64,000 nt of DNA from RPQJ01 sp963700045 (GTDB taxonomy: Bacteria > Pseudomonadota > Gammaproteobacteria > Steroidobacterales > Steroidobacteraceae): positions 65,613 through 129,612 of the forward strand of contig CAVOWK010000014.1 in assembly GCA_963700045.1 (NCBI GenBank). Reading direction: 5' to 3'. Shown here one piece after another: positions 53,669 through 64,000 of the stretch. A model generated the notes under the pieces. It did not search any database and was not told the DNA's origin. It saw only the letters and a list, made by a program, of their open reading frames with translations. The number at the start of each line of letters is the position of its first letter. The stretch's first letter is position 1. A program made the position numbers and the translations under genes.

Positions 53669-54889
53669 ATGACGTCGGCTGCGTCGGCTTTGCCGACCCC
53701 GGCCGAAGCGGAGGCGCTCGTGCGCGAGAGCGTGCTCCCGCTGCCGGTCGAGTCGCGTCCGCTGGAATCCCTGGCGGGCGCGGTCCTGGCCCAGTCCGTG
53801 CGCGCGGAACGCGACCAGCCTCCGTTCGATCGGGTCACGATGGACGGCATCGCTTTCGCCTCGCAGGCGTGGCGCCAGGGCCAGCGCCGGTTTCGCATCG
53901 CCGGCACCCAGGCCGCGGGCTATCCGCCACTGAGTCTCGCCGATCCCGCTGAATGCCTCGAAGCAATGACCGGCGCCGTGCTGCCGCAGGGTTGCGACTG
54001 CGTCGTGCCAGTCGAGCGCCTGCGCATCGAGGACGGTTTTGCCGTGGTCGACGATGCCATGCCAGTTGAACCTTTTCTGAACGTGCATACGCGTGGACTG
54101 GATGCGCGCGAAGGCGATCTGCTGCTCGCGCGCGGCACGCGCCTCGGCGCGCCGGAGCTTGCGGTACTCGCCTCCGCCGGTCTGCCCCGGGCCGACGTGC
54201 GCATCGAGCCCCGCATCCTGATTGCGACCACGGGCGACGAACTCGTCGCTCCCGACCAGCCGATCGCGGCCTGGCAGGTCCGTAGGTCGAACAGCCATGC
54301 CTTGCGCGGTGCCTTGAACCTGCGCGGCCAGCAGCGAGTCGCCGAAGACCATTTGCCAGACGACCACGCCGTGCTCGCCGAGCGACTGACGGCGCATCTC
54401 GCCACGCACGACATGATCGTCCTGACGGGAGGCGTCTCGATGGGACGCTACGATCACGTGCCGAACGTCCTGCGGCAACTGGGCGTCCGGGAAGTGTTGC
54501 ACAAGGTCGCGCAGCGTCCAGGCAAGCCGATCTGGTTCGGCATCGGATCGGCGGGCCAGACCGTGTTCGGACTGCCAGGCAATCCAGTGTCTGCCCTCGT
54601 TTGCCTGTTGCGCTACGTCGTGCCTGCGCTCGCCGCGATGGCCGGTGCACCAGCGCGCGCCACGGAGCACATCCCATTGGGATCGGCATTCAAGGTCAAG
54701 CCTGCACTCACCTGTTTCCTGCCGGTGGCCGTGGAATACAGCTCGACCCTGGGCATGCTCGCCATGCCGCGGCCCACGCGCGGATCGGGAGATTTCATTT
54801 CATTGCTGGGTACGGACGGTTTCGTGGAACTGCCGCCGGGCCCCCGCGAAATCCCGGCGGGTTTCCTCGCGCCGCTGTACCGCTGGTGA
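53669..54889 (+). CDS. moeA: Molybdopterin molybdenumtransferase MoeA
   Basis: A 406-aa MoeA. Seen in order: PPFDRVTMDGIAF with the conserved Asp/Met-Asp-Gly, GAVLPQGCDCVVPVER, ATTGDELV, VLTGGVSMGRYD and FGLPGNPVSALVCLLRYV. It inserts molybdate into adenylated molybdopterin. The ATG at 53669 is the first start after the small exported protein. First of six Moco genes in a row. Confidence 0.95.
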   Translation: MTSAASALPTPAEAEALVRESVLPLPVESRPLESLAGAVLAQSVRAERDQPPFDRVTMDGIAFASQAWRQGQRRFRIAGTQAAGYPPLSLADPAECLEAMTGAVLPQGCDCVVPVERLRIEDGFAVVDDAMPVEPFLNVHTRGLDAREGDLLLARGTRLGAPELAVLASAGLPRADVRIEPRILIATTGDELVAPDQPIAAWQVRRSNSHALRGALNLRGQQRVAEDHLPDDHAVLAERLTAHLATHDMIVLTGGVSMGRYDHVPNVLRQLGVREVLHKVAQRPGKPIWFGIGSAGQTVFGLPGNPVSALVCLLRYVVPALAAMAGAPARATEHIPLGSAFKVKPALTCFLPVAVEYSSTLGMLAMPRPTRGSGDFISLLGTDGFVELPPGPREIPAGFLAPLYRW

Positions 54890-54895
54890 ACGCAC

Positions 54896-55960
54896 ATGCC
54901 TGATCCACGCAGTTCCACCGGTGTCGTCGCCCTGGGCCCGATGAACCCGGTGGTCGACAGACTCGGCCGGCCGGTGCACGACCTGCGCATCTCGGTCATG
55001 GACCGCTGCAATTTCCGTTGCCCGTACTGCATGCCGCAGTCGACGTTCGACGAGAAGTACCGCTTCCTGCGTGCGCAGGAGCGGCTGTCGTTCGAGGAGA
55101 TCGTGCGGCTGGCGCGGGTCGCGGCGCGCCTCGGCGTGCGCAAGGTGCGCCTGACCGGCGGCGAACCGCTGCTGCGCAACGGCTTGCCTGATCTCGTCGC
55201 CGAACTGTCGGGCATCGAAGGCATCGACGACCTCGCACTCACGACCAATGGCGTCCTGCTCGCGCAGCACGCGGCTGAATTGAAGGGCAATGGCCTGCAC
55301 CGGGTGACGGTGAGCCTCGACTCGCTCGACGAAGCGGTGTTCACGCAGATGAGCGGCGGCTTCGGCGGGCTGTCGCAGGTGCTCGAAGGCATCGAGGCCG
55401 CACTCGCCGCAGGCTTGCGGCCGGTGAAGGTCAACACCGTGGTCCAGCGCGGGATCAATGACCACACGGTGCTCGACCTGCTCGACCGCTTCCGCGGCAC
55501 GGGCGTCATCGTGCGGCTGATCGAATACATGGACGTCGGCAACCGCAACGCGTGGGAGCCCGCGCAGGTCGTGCCGTCGGCCGACATCCTGCGGCAGATC
55601 GAGGCGCGCTGGCCCGTGACGGCCGCAACCGGCCGCTACCGGGGCGAGGTCGCATCGCGTTACACCTACGACGATGGTGCCGGCGAAATCGGCTTTGTCT
55701 CGTCGGTGAGCGAACCGTTCTGCGGCGACTGCAATCGCGCGCGACTGTCATCGGAAGGCGTCTTGTACACCTGCCTGTTCGCCACGCGCGGACTCGATCT
55801 GCGCGCGCCATTGCGCGCCGGCGCGTCGGATGGCGAACTGCTCGAGCTGCTGCGCAGCGCATGGTCACGGCGGGCAGACCGCTACAGCGAATTGCGCAGC
55901 GAGTTGCGTGGCAGCGAGGCTCCGCTGCGCAAGGTCGAGATGCACTACATCGGCGGATGA
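54896..55960 (+). CDS. moaA: GTP 3',8-cyclase MoaA
   Basis: A 354-aa radical-SAM enzyme. The first [4Fe-4S] motif is C38-x3-C42-x2-C45 (MDRCNFRCPYC); the second cluster is bound by CGDCNRARLSS..YTC near the C-terminus; the protein ends in Gly-Gly, needed for activity. It makes the first Moco intermediate from GTP. Starts 6 nt after moeA. Confidence 0.97.
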   Translation: MPDPRSSTGVVALGPMNPVVDRLGRPVHDLRISVMDRCNFRCPYCMPQSTFDEKYRFLRAQERLSFEEIVRLARVAARLGVRKVRLTGGEPLLRNGLPDLVAELSGIEGIDDLALTTNGVLLAQHAAELKGNGLHRVTVSLDSLDEAVFTQMSGGFGGLSQVLEGIEAALAAGLRPVKVNTVVQRGINDHTVLDLLDRFRGTGVIVRLIEYMDVGNRNAWEPAQVVPSADILRQIEARWPVTAATGRYRGEVASRYTYDDGAGEIGFVSSVSEPFCGDCNRARLSSEGVLYTCLFATRGLDLRAPLRAGASDGELLELLRSAWSRRADRYSELRSELRGSEAPLRKVEMHYIGG

Positions 55961-55964
55961 CACG

Positions 55965-56447
55965 ATGACCGAACTCACCCACGTCGATGCGCAAGGCCGC
56001 CCCACCATGGTGGACGTGAGCGCCAAGCCAGTCACGTTGCGGACCGCCGTGGCCGAATCGAGGGTTCGTTTTCCAGCTGCTGTCGCGCGCGCGCTGCGCG
56101 ACGCCGGTTTCGCCACCAGCAAAGGCCCGGTGTTCCACACGGCGATCGTGGCCGGCGTGATGGCCGCCAAGCGCACGCACGAGCTGATTCCCTTCTGCCA
56201 CCCGCTCGGCCTCGAGCGCTGCGACGTCGTCATCGACATGCACGACGACGAAGCCGTCGTGCGCTGCACGGTCTCTCTGCACCACAAGACGGGCGTCGAA
56301 ATGGAGGCCCTGACCGGCGCCTCGATCGCGGCGCTCACGATCTACGACATGTGCAAGGCGCTGTCGCACGAAATCGTCATCGCGGAGACGCGATTGATCG
56401 AAAAACAGGGCGGCAAGCGCGCCGTGCACGAAGGCGTCGCGCGATGA
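55965..56447 (+). CDS. moaC: Cyclic pyranopterin monophosphate synthase MoaC
   Basis: A 160-aa MoaC: MVDVSAKPVTLRTAVA, the KRTHELIPFCHPLGL active-site stretch, KTGVEMEALTGAS and the closing YDMCKALSH. It completes formation of cyclic pyranopterin from the MoaA product. The ATG at 55965 is 4 nt after moaA, and its stop overlaps mobA by 4 nt. Confidence 0.97.
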   Translation: MTELTHVDAQGRPTMVDVSAKPVTLRTAVAESRVRFPAAVARALRDAGFATSKGPVFHTAIVAGVMAAKRTHELIPFCHPLGLERCDVVIDMHDDEAVVRCTVSLHHKTGVEMEALTGASIAALTIYDMCKALSHEIVIAETRLIEKQGGKRAVHEGVAR

Positions 56448-57049
56448 CGCAGGCGCTCGCACCACTGTACGGCCTGGTGCTGGCGGGCGGCGCAAGCAGG
56501 CGCATGGGACAGGACAAGGCTGCCCTCGCCCTGCACGGCCGCCCGCAGCTCGACTGGGCATGCGACACGCTCGCTCGACACTGCGAACGCGTGTTCGTCT
56601 CGATTCGTGCCGACCAGCAGGACGACCCTGTGCGGCGAGGTCGACCCGTGATCGTCGACGTGCACGACGGCGCTGGCCCGATTGCCGGCATCGCCGCGGC
56701 ACAAGCGGCGCACCCGGACTGCGCGTGGCTCGTGCTGGCCTGCGACCTGCCCTTCGTCGACGACGCAGCCATCGGCCACCTGGTCGGTCATCGCGATGGC
56801 CGCTCCGTCGTCGCCTACGCGAGCAGTCACGATGGATTGCCGGAGCCGCTCTGTGCGATCTATGAACCTGCATCGCGCGCCGGCGTGCTGGCAGCCATCG
56901 CCTCGGGTCGCAACTGCCCGCGAAAATTCATCGTCGGCACCGGTGTCGCACTGCTCCGGCAGCCCGACCCGGCCGCGCTCGACAACGTGAACACTCCCGA
57001 AGAACTGCAACGCGCCCGGGGTCACCTGGGCGGACCGGCGACGCCATGA
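56444..57049 (+). CDS. mobA: Molybdenum cofactor guanylyltransferase MobA
   Basis: A 201-aa nucleotidyltransferase with LAGGASRRMGQDKAAL at residues 13-28 and the metal-binding LACDLPFV (Asp) near 100. It attaches GMP to Moco, giving the bis-MGD form used by DMSO-reductase-family enzymes. It overlaps moaC and moaD by 4 nt each. Its presence predicts bis-MGD enzymes elsewhere in the genome. Confidence 0.93.
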   Translation: MTQALAPLYGLVLAGGASRRMGQDKAALALHGRPQLDWACDTLARHCERVFVSIRADQQDDPVRRGRPVIVDVHDGAGPIAGIAAAQAAHPDCAWLVLACDLPFVDDAAIGHLVGHRDGRSVVAYASSHDGLPEPLCAIYEPASRAGVLAAIASGRNCPRKFIVGTGVALLRQPDPAALDNVNTPEELQRARGHLGGPATP

Positions 57050-57288
57050 AGAAGATCACGCTCCAGTACTTTGCCGTGCTGCGCGAGCAGGCCGGCTGCA
57101 GCGAGGAACGCCTGGACACGGCCGCCACGACCCCTGCCGAGCTGTACGAGGAAGTGCGGGCCAGGCACGGCTTCACCCTGCCGCTCTCGATGTTGCGCGT
57201 CGCCGTGAACGAAGAGTTCCGCGACTGGTCGTCGCCGCTCGAAGCCAACGACCGCGTCGTCTTCATTCCTCCCGTCGCGGGCGGCTGA
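57046..57288 (+). CDS. moaD: Molybdopterin synthase sulfur carrier subunit MoaD
   Basis: An 80-aa ubiquitin-like protein ending VVFIPPVAGG; the C-terminal Gly-Gly is the site of adenylation and thiocarboxylation. It delivers sulfur to molybdopterin with MoaE. Overlaps mobA by 4 nt, and shares one base (TGATG) with the next gene, which encodes both its synthase partner and its activating enzyme. Confidence 0.96.
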   Translation: MKKITLQYFAVLREQAGCSEERLDTAATTPAELYEEVRARHGFTLPLSMLRVAVNEEFRDWSSPLEANDRVVFIPPVAGG

Positions 57289-58877
57289 TGCAGCCGTTCG
57301 CCTTCAGCCCGTTGCCGATCGACACGGCTCGCGGTCGCGAGGCGCTCGCCGATCCGGCGTGCGGCGGCTATGCGACGTTCGAAGGCTGGGTGCGCGACCA
57401 CAATGAGGGTCGCGCGGTGCGCCGGCTCGAATACGAGGCCTATGCCGCGCTGGCCGAGCGCGAGGGCGAACGCATCGTCGCCGAGGCGATCGCGAAATAC
57501 GGCGTGCAGCACGCCGCGTGCATCCACCGGATCGGCGACCTCGGTCTCGGCGAAATGGCTGTGTGGGTCGGCGTGAGCTCGCGCCATCGCGCGGAAGCCT
57601 TTGCGGCCTGCCGCTATATCATCGACGAGGTCAAGCACCGTGTTCCGATCTGGAAAAAGGAACACTACGTCGACGGCGATTCGGGCTGGGTGAACTGCGA
57701 GCGCTGCGCGCAACCGGGTGAGCATGAAAGCCACGCGGATCACGCCGCACCACGCGCGCCCGGCGACAGGCACGAACACGGCAGCGAGCGTGCGCACACG
57801 CATGCCGCGATGGCGCCGTCGCACGCAGCTCCGGATTTCTCGCGGCAGACAGCGCTGCCCGAAGTCGGCGCTGCGGGACAGCAGCGTCTGCGCGCAGGGT
57901 CGGCGCTCGTCATCGGTGCCGGCGGCCTCGGCGTGCCGGTGCTGCAGTACCTCGCCGCAGCCGGCGTGGGACGCATCGGGATCGTCGACGGCGACGTCGT
58001 CGAAGCGAGCAACCTGCACCGGCAACCGCTTTACGGCGTCGCGGACATCGGCAAGTCGAAGGCGGCCGTGGCCGCGGCGCGGCTGCGGCAACTCAACCCC
58101 GAGGCAACGTTCGCCGTGCATGCCGAGCGCGCCGACGCCGGCAACCTCGTCGACTGGCTCGCGCGGTACGACCTCGTCGTCGACTGCAGCGACAACTTCG
58201 CGACCAAGTTCACCGTGAACGACGCTGCGGTGATCCTCGGCAAGCCCGCTATCTTCGCCAGCGTGTACCAGTACGAAGGCCAGTTGCAGGTCTACCTGCC
58301 GCGCGAGGACTGGCCGTGCCTGCGCTGTCTCTGGCCCGAGGCGCCGCGTGACGGACTGGTCGGCAACTGCGCCCAGGCCGGCGTGCTCGGTCCGGTGCCG
58401 GCGGCGCTCGGTGCACTGCAGGCGATGCAGGCGCTGAAGCTGCTGCTGGGACTGCCGGTGGAGAGCGCCCCCGCCCTGCACGTGTTCGACCTGCTCGGCA
58501 TGCACTGGCGCACGTTGAAGGCGGCGCGCAATCCGGCTTGTGACCACTCACCGCGTGAATTGCAGACGGACGCGATCGACCCGGACGCTCTGGAACTCGA
58601 GTATCCGACCCTGGCCGCAGCCCGCGCGGCGGGCCTGAAACTGGTCGACATCCGTGAGCCGTGGGAACGCGCCATGGACGACCCGGCCGCGCGGATCGAA
58701 TGGCACTTGCCGCTCAGCGCGCTCCTGCAGGGATCGACCGCGCTGCCGCGCGAGGGCCGTTACCTGATCGTGTGCGCCCACGGCGTGCGCAGTCTCGCGC
58801 TGGCAGGCCACCTGCGTTCACTGGGATACCCGGCCGTCTATTCGCTGGCGGGTGGGCTCGCCGCCGTCGGCGCCTGA
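57288..58877 (+). CDS. MoaE-MoeB/ThiF-rhodanese fusion protein
   Basis: A 529-aa three-domain protein. Residues 1-140 are MoaE (large subunit of molybdopterin synthase; Lys in KHRVPIWKKEHY, 116-127). Residues 145-180 are a linker with eight His. Residues about 185-420 are a MoeB/ThiF-type adenylyltransferase (GAGGLG at 210-215, NLHRQ, DCSDNFATKF, CLRC and GNCAQAGVLGP). Residues about 435-529 are a rhodanese with active Cys496 in IVCAHGVRS. One chain thus carries the synthase subunit, the MoaD-activating enzyme and a sulfur donor. Confidence 0.92.
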   Translation: MQPFAFSPLPIDTARGREALADPACGGYATFEGWVRDHNEGRAVRRLEYEAYAALAEREGERIVAEAIAKYGVQHAACIHRIGDLGLGEMAVWVGVSSRHRAEAFAACRYIIDEVKHRVPIWKKEHYVDGDSGWVNCERCAQPGEHESHADHAAPRAPGDRHEHGSERAHTHAAMAPSHAAPDFSRQTALPEVGAAGQQRLRAGSALVIGAGGLGVPVLQYLAAAGVGRIGIVDGDVVEASNLHRQPLYGVADIGKSKAAVAAARLRQLNPEATFAVHAERADAGNLVDWLARYDLVVDCSDNFATKFTVNDAAVILGKPAIFASVYQYEGQLQVYLPREDWPCLRCLWPEAPRDGLVGNCAQAGVLGPVPAALGALQAMQALKLLLGLPVESAPALHVFDLLGMHWRTLKAARNPACDHSPRELQTDAIDPDALELEYPTLAAARAAGLKLVDIREPWERAMDDPAARIEWHLPLSALLQGSTALPREGRYLIVCAHGVRSLALAGHLRSLGYPAVYSLAGGLAAVGA

Positions 58878-58881
58878 ACCA

Positions 58882-60153
58882 TCAGGGCCGAACCTGGCCG
58901 CTGCCCCGCACGACATACTTGTAGCTCGTCAGCTGTTCGACGCCGACCGGACCGCGCGCGTGGAAGCGATCGGTGGAGATGCCGATTTCCGCACCCATGC
59001 CGAACTCGCCGCCGTCCGCGAACTGCGTGGACGCGTTATGCAGCACGATCGCGCTGTCGACGCGCGCGAGGAATGTCTCGGCCGTCGCAATGTCGTCCGT
59101 GACGATGGAATCCGTGTGGTCCGAGCCGTAACGCGCGATGTGTTCGATCGCACCCTGCACACCGCTCACGAGCCTCACTGCGATGATCGCGTCGAGGTAC
59201 TCGGTATGCCAGTCGGCTGCAGTCGCCGGCACCACGCGCGAGTCTACGGCGCAGGTCGCGGCATCGCCGCGGACTTCGCAACCGGCATCGAGCAACTCGC
59301 GCACCAGCGGCGCCAGGTGCGTGCGTTCCGCCGCGGCATCGACCAGCAACGTCTCGGCGGCGCCGCAGACTCCGGTGCGCCGCAGCTTGGCGTTGAGCAC
59401 GATCGAGCGGGCCATCTCGAGGTTGGCGGCACGATCGACATACACGTGACAGAGGCCTTCGAGGTGCCCGATGACCGGCACCCGCGCCTCCTGCTGCACG
59501 CGCGCAACCAGGCTCTTGCCGCCCCGCGGCACGATCACGTCGATGAAGTCGGTCATGCCCGCAAGCATCTCGCCGACGGCAGCGCGATCGGTCGTGGGCA
59601 CCAACTGGACGCAGGCTGCCGGCAGGCTCGCGGCAAGCAACCCTGCGACCAGGCAGGCGTGAATCGCGACACTGGAGTGGTGGCTCTCGCTGCCGCCGCG
59701 CAGGATCACCGCATTCGCCGACTTGAGGCACAGCGCGCCGGCGTCGCAGGTCACGTTCGGCCGGCTTTCGTAGATGATGCCGATGACGCCGAGCGGCACG
59801 CGCACGCGCTGGAACCGCAATCCATTCGGGCGTGTCCATTCGGCCAGCACCGTGCCGATCGGGTCGGGCAGCGCCGCAATGTCTTCGACCCCGCGTGCCA
59901 TTGCTTCGATGCGCGCGGCATCGAGTCGCAGGCGATCCAGTGCCGCGCGCCCGAGTCCGGCGACGGTCGCCGCGCGCATGTCGCGTTCGTTGGCCGCGAG
60001 AATCACGGCCTGGTGCAGCCGCAACGCCGCTGCAGCGGCATGCAGGGCCCGGTTGCGCTGCTCGCCGCTCGAGTTCGAGAGCACGTGCTGCGCCGCGACC
60101 GCGTCGCGGCCGAGCTGCTGCATGGTCTGTGCAATGGCTTCGTCGGTCGTCAC
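58882..60153 (-). CDS. proA: Gamma-glutamyl phosphate reductase ProA
   Basis: A 423-aa aldehyde-dehydrogenase-fold enzyme with the ProA signatures GVIGIIYESRPNVT, ILRGGSES, VPRGGKSLV, NAKLRRTGVCGAAETLL (catalytic Cys) and the GGEFGMGAEIGISTDRFHARGPVG tail region. It reduces gamma-glutamyl phosphate in proline synthesis. The GTG at 60153 overlaps the proB stop by 4 nt. Converges on the Moco fusion gene with 4 nt between stops. Confidence 0.96.
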   Translation of the reverse strand: MTTDEAIAQTMQQLGRDAVAAQHVLSNSSGEQRNRALHAAAAALRLHQAVILAANERDMRAATVAGLGRAALDRLRLDAARIEAMARGVEDIAALPDPIGTVLAEWTRPNGLRFQRVRVPLGVIGIIYESRPNVTCDAGALCLKSANAVILRGGSESHHSSVAIHACLVAGLLAASLPAACVQLVPTTDRAAVGEMLAGMTDFIDVIVPRGGKSLVARVQQEARVPVIGHLEGLCHVYVDRAANLEMARSIVLNAKLRRTGVCGAAETLLVDAAAERTHLAPLVRELLDAGCEVRGDAATCAVDSRVVPATAADWHTEYLDAIIAVRLVSGVQGAIEHIARYGSDHTDSIVTDDIATAETFLARVDSAIVLHNASTQFADGGEFGMGAEIGISTDRFHARGPVGVEQLTSYKYVVRGSGQVRP

Positions 60154-61285
60154 GTCAGCACGAGGTCGTCGCGGTGGATCAGTTCGTCGCGGCCACGATA
60201 CCCGAGAATCGCCTCGAGCTCCTGGCTGCGGCGACCGCTCGCGCGGCGGGCATCCTCGCTCGAATAGGCGCTCAGGCCGCGTGCTATCTCGGTGCCGTCC
60301 GCGTCGCGCACGATGACCATGTCGCCCCGGTCGAAGCGGCCTTCGACCTGCGTGACCCCGGCCGGCAACAGGCTCTTGCCGCCACGCAAGGCCCTGGCGG
60401 CGCCGGCATCGACGTGCAGCGCGCCCATCGGCTGCAGCAGTCCCGCAATCCATTGCTTGCGCACCGTTTTCGGCGAGGCCTGCGCCACGAACCAGGTGCA
60501 GCGGCCACCGGCTTCGATGCGCTGCAGCGGATGCTGCTCGCGACCCGCGGTGATGCACATGTTGCACCCTGCCGCGACCGCAATCCTGCCGGCGAGCACC
60601 TTCGTGGCCATGCCGCCGGAACCCACGTCGGATGCCGAACCGCCCGCCATCGCCTCGATCTCGGGGGTGATGCCGGTCACTTCGGGGATGAACTTCGCTT
60701 GCGGGTCACGCGCTGGATCGGCCGTGTACAGGCCATCGACATCGGAGAGCAGCACGAGGCAGTCGGCGCTCGCCATCTGGGCGACGCGCGCGGCAAGCCG
60801 GTCGTTGTCGCCGTAACGGATCTCGGCGGTCGCCACGGTGTCGTTCTCGTTGATGACCGGGACTGCGCCGAGCTTGAGCAGCGTATTGAGCGTGCTGCGC
60901 GCATTCAGGTATCGACGGCGCTCTTCCGTGTCGCCAAGGGTCAGCAGCATCTGCGCGACAGCGCAGTCGTGCTGTTCGAGCACTTCCTTCCAGGCGTGCG
61001 CGAGACGGATCTGGCCAACAGCCGCGGCCGCCTGGCTTTCCTCGAGCTTGAGCTTGCCGGGCGCGAGCCCGAGCTGGCGCCGTCCGAGCGCGATGGCGCC
61101 GGAGGAGACGATCACGACTTCCTGGCCACGGGTCCGCATCGCCGCGACGTCCGCGGCCAGGGTTTCCAGCCACGCGCGATTGACGCGGCCCGTCGATTTC
61201 TCGACGAGCAGCGCCGAACCGATCTTCACGACGACCCGCTTCGCACGGGCGAGGCGGGCCCCGCCGCGTGCAGCCGCGGGTGCGC

Positions 61286-61289
<4 letters not shown>
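60150..61289 (-). CDS. proB: Glutamate 5-kinase ProB
   Basis: A 379-aa kinase: amino-acid-kinase domain (VVVKIGSALLV, IVSSGAIALGR, PVINENDTV, GDNDRLAARVA, GSGGMATKV) and a C-terminal PUA domain from about 285. It phosphorylates glutamate and is normally inhibited by proline. The ATG at 61289 overlaps the acyl-CoA dehydrogenase stop by 4 nt. The usual neighbour obgE is replaced here by a fatty-acid gene. Confidence 0.96.
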
Positions 61290-63082
<1,793 letters not shown>

Positions 63083-63240
63083 GATCGAGTCCTCTGGTAA
63101 ACCCCGGTTTGCCCTGAGTGTACGTGAATTGCGGCAGTGCAGCATCCGGGTGTTCCGATTGCCTGCCCGGTTGGGGCGACCGTATAGTTGCTCAAGTTCG
63201 ATGCCGTCGTCGTGACGGCGTTGTCGCTGAGGATTTCCCC

Positions 63241-63573
63241 GTGAGCCGTGATTACGAACCGCAGGCAGGCCAATGGTACGAGGACCTCGACAACGAGGAA
63301 GCGTTCCAGGTGCTCTCGGTCGACCCTGACGAGGAAATCATCCGCATCCAGTGGCCGGATCGCGAGATCCGGGAAATCGACCTCGACCAGTGGAACGAGA
63401 TGGACCTCGAGCTCACGGTCCCGCCGGAAGGCTGGGTCGACGATGTCGACGAAGACGACGACGATGAAGAGGACGACGACTTCGACGACGACGACGAGGA
63501 GGACGACGACTGGGACGATGACGAGGATGACGACCTCGACGAAGACGACGACGAATACCGCGACCGCGAGTGA
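63241..63573 (+). CDS. Small acidic protein (DUF6763-like)
   Basis: A 110-aa protein. The N-terminal domain (YEPQAGQWYEDLDNEEAFQVLSVD, then IRIQWPDREIREIDLDQWNE) looks like the small gammaproteobacterial family often labelled DUF6763, though I cite that name from memory. The last 45 residues are almost only Asp and Glu (from DDVDEDDDDEEDDD onward), encoded by a GAC/GAT/GAG repeat. The GTG start at 63241 follows GAGGAT. Cytoplasmic; function unknown. Confidence 0.75.
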   Translation: MSRDYEPQAGQWYEDLDNEEAFQVLSVDPDEEIIRIQWPDREIREIDLDQWNEMDLELTVPPEGWVDDVDEDDDDEEDDDFDDDDEEDDDWDDDEDDDLDEDDDEYRDRE

Positions 63574-64000
63574 CGCGACCTACCTCACCCGCAGGCGTCG
63601 CTCCCGAGGCCCTCCGGGGCCGCTACCCCCACGAACTCGAACGCACCTGGCAGCCCGCCGGTGCGCCCGCGGTCGGCATCCGCGCCCTGCGTCCTGAGGA
63701 CCTCGACCTCGAGCGACGCTTCATCAGCGGGTTTCACCGCAGACGCTGTACTTGCGCCTCCAGTACTCCGTCACCGGTGCCAGCGAACGCGATCTCGAAC
63801 GGCTGCTCGACCTCGACTATTACGACCGGCTGGCAATCGCAGGGGTCGTACAGGAGGCCATGGGCGAAACCTTGGTCGGCGTGAGTCGCTATGCCCGGAT
63901 CGAAGGCACCAGGCGGGCTGAATGCGCGATCGTCGTGGCCGATCGCTGGCAGGGACAGGGGCTGGATCGGAACTGATGCGCACGCTGGCCACCGCGGCAC
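63570..64000 (+). pseudogene. GNAT acetyltransferase, frameshifted and cut by the window edge
   Basis: Starts with a GTG overlapping the preceding stop (GTGA). The first frame gives AVGIRALRPEDLDLERRFISG. The family text continues one frame on from about 63737 as SPQTLYLRLQYSVTGASERD and runs to VVADRWQGQGL, a GNAT acetyl-CoA loop (Q/RxxGxG/A-like). A second break near 63973 is needed to read on as SELMRTLATAA. Two single-base deletions, at about 63731-63734 and 63970-63974, restore one protein. They may be sequence errors rather than decay. Confidence 0.7.

Noticed and set aside
63420..63570. Tandem DNA repeat or CRISPR-like array
   Set aside because: The GAC/GAT/GAG repetition is explained by Asp/Glu codons of the acidic tail.

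Overview
The window is GC-rich (roughly two thirds GC by eye), densely coded, with many 4-nt ATGA/GTGA overlaps. It carries six TonB-dependent receptor genes, and its outer-membrane, TPP-riboswitch and NikR features point to a Gram-negative, aerobic proteobacterium, most plausibly a catabolically versatile gammaproteobacterium. I cannot assign a genus. Several genes carry single-base frame breaks, which suggests uncorrected assembly errors, mutations, or both.

Region 1 (1-25.7 kb) is a catabolic island. One palindrome, AAACAGTCATGACTGTTT, and close variants of it recur five times (124, 9060, 14439, 23613 on the other strand, and 23757). Four copies sit 19-20 nt upstream of a good -10 box; the fifth is weaker. 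Together they head the operons: SDR / ThuA-like / Rieske oxygenase / TPP-dependent 2-oxoacid dehydrogenase E1a-E1b-E2 / quinohemoprotein; two ABM-domain proteins; Rieske ferredoxin / acyl-CoA dehydrogenase / CaiB-type CoA-transferase; three glutathione S-transferases; Rieske oxygenase / HMG-CoA-synthase-like-DUF35 fusion / thiolase / PECR-like reductase / AhpD-like; a TonB receptor; and Rieske oxygenase / MaoC-like hydratase. The set looks like uptake, ring oxygenation and CoA-linked breakdown of one hydrophobic substrate, which I cannot identify. No regulator for the palindrome lies in the window. A lower-GC potassium-channel gene interrupts the island at 19.9-20.6 kb.

Region 2 (25.7-39.6 kb): a 2Fe-2S ferredoxin; a thiamine uptake operon read leftward from a TPP riboswitch (TonB receptor, YkoF-like binding protein, PnuT-type transporter, kinase-like protein); a PhzF-family protein; an amidohydrolase / metallo-beta-lactamase-fold / ModF-like ABC ATPase group; and a TPR-sulfotransferase next to a TonB receptor.

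Region 3 (39.6-49.2 kb) is a metal region. Nickel: a fused NikMN-type permease, CbiQ, CbiO, NikR, a frameshifted TonB receptor and a His-rich protein, with two candidate 28-bp NikR operators. Copper: a Tat-exported 13-Cys Csp-like copper-storage protein, a DUF2946-like protein and an OprC-type copper receptor.

Region 4 (49.2-64 kb): another TonB receptor, tRNA-Arg(UCG), methylmalonate-semialdehyde dehydrogenase with a damaged 5' end, a molybdenum-cofactor operon (moeA, moaA, moaC, mobA, moaD and a moaE-moeB-rhodanese fusion), a convergent acyl-CoA dehydrogenase / proB / proA operon, a small acidic protein, and a frameshifted acetyltransferase at the edge.
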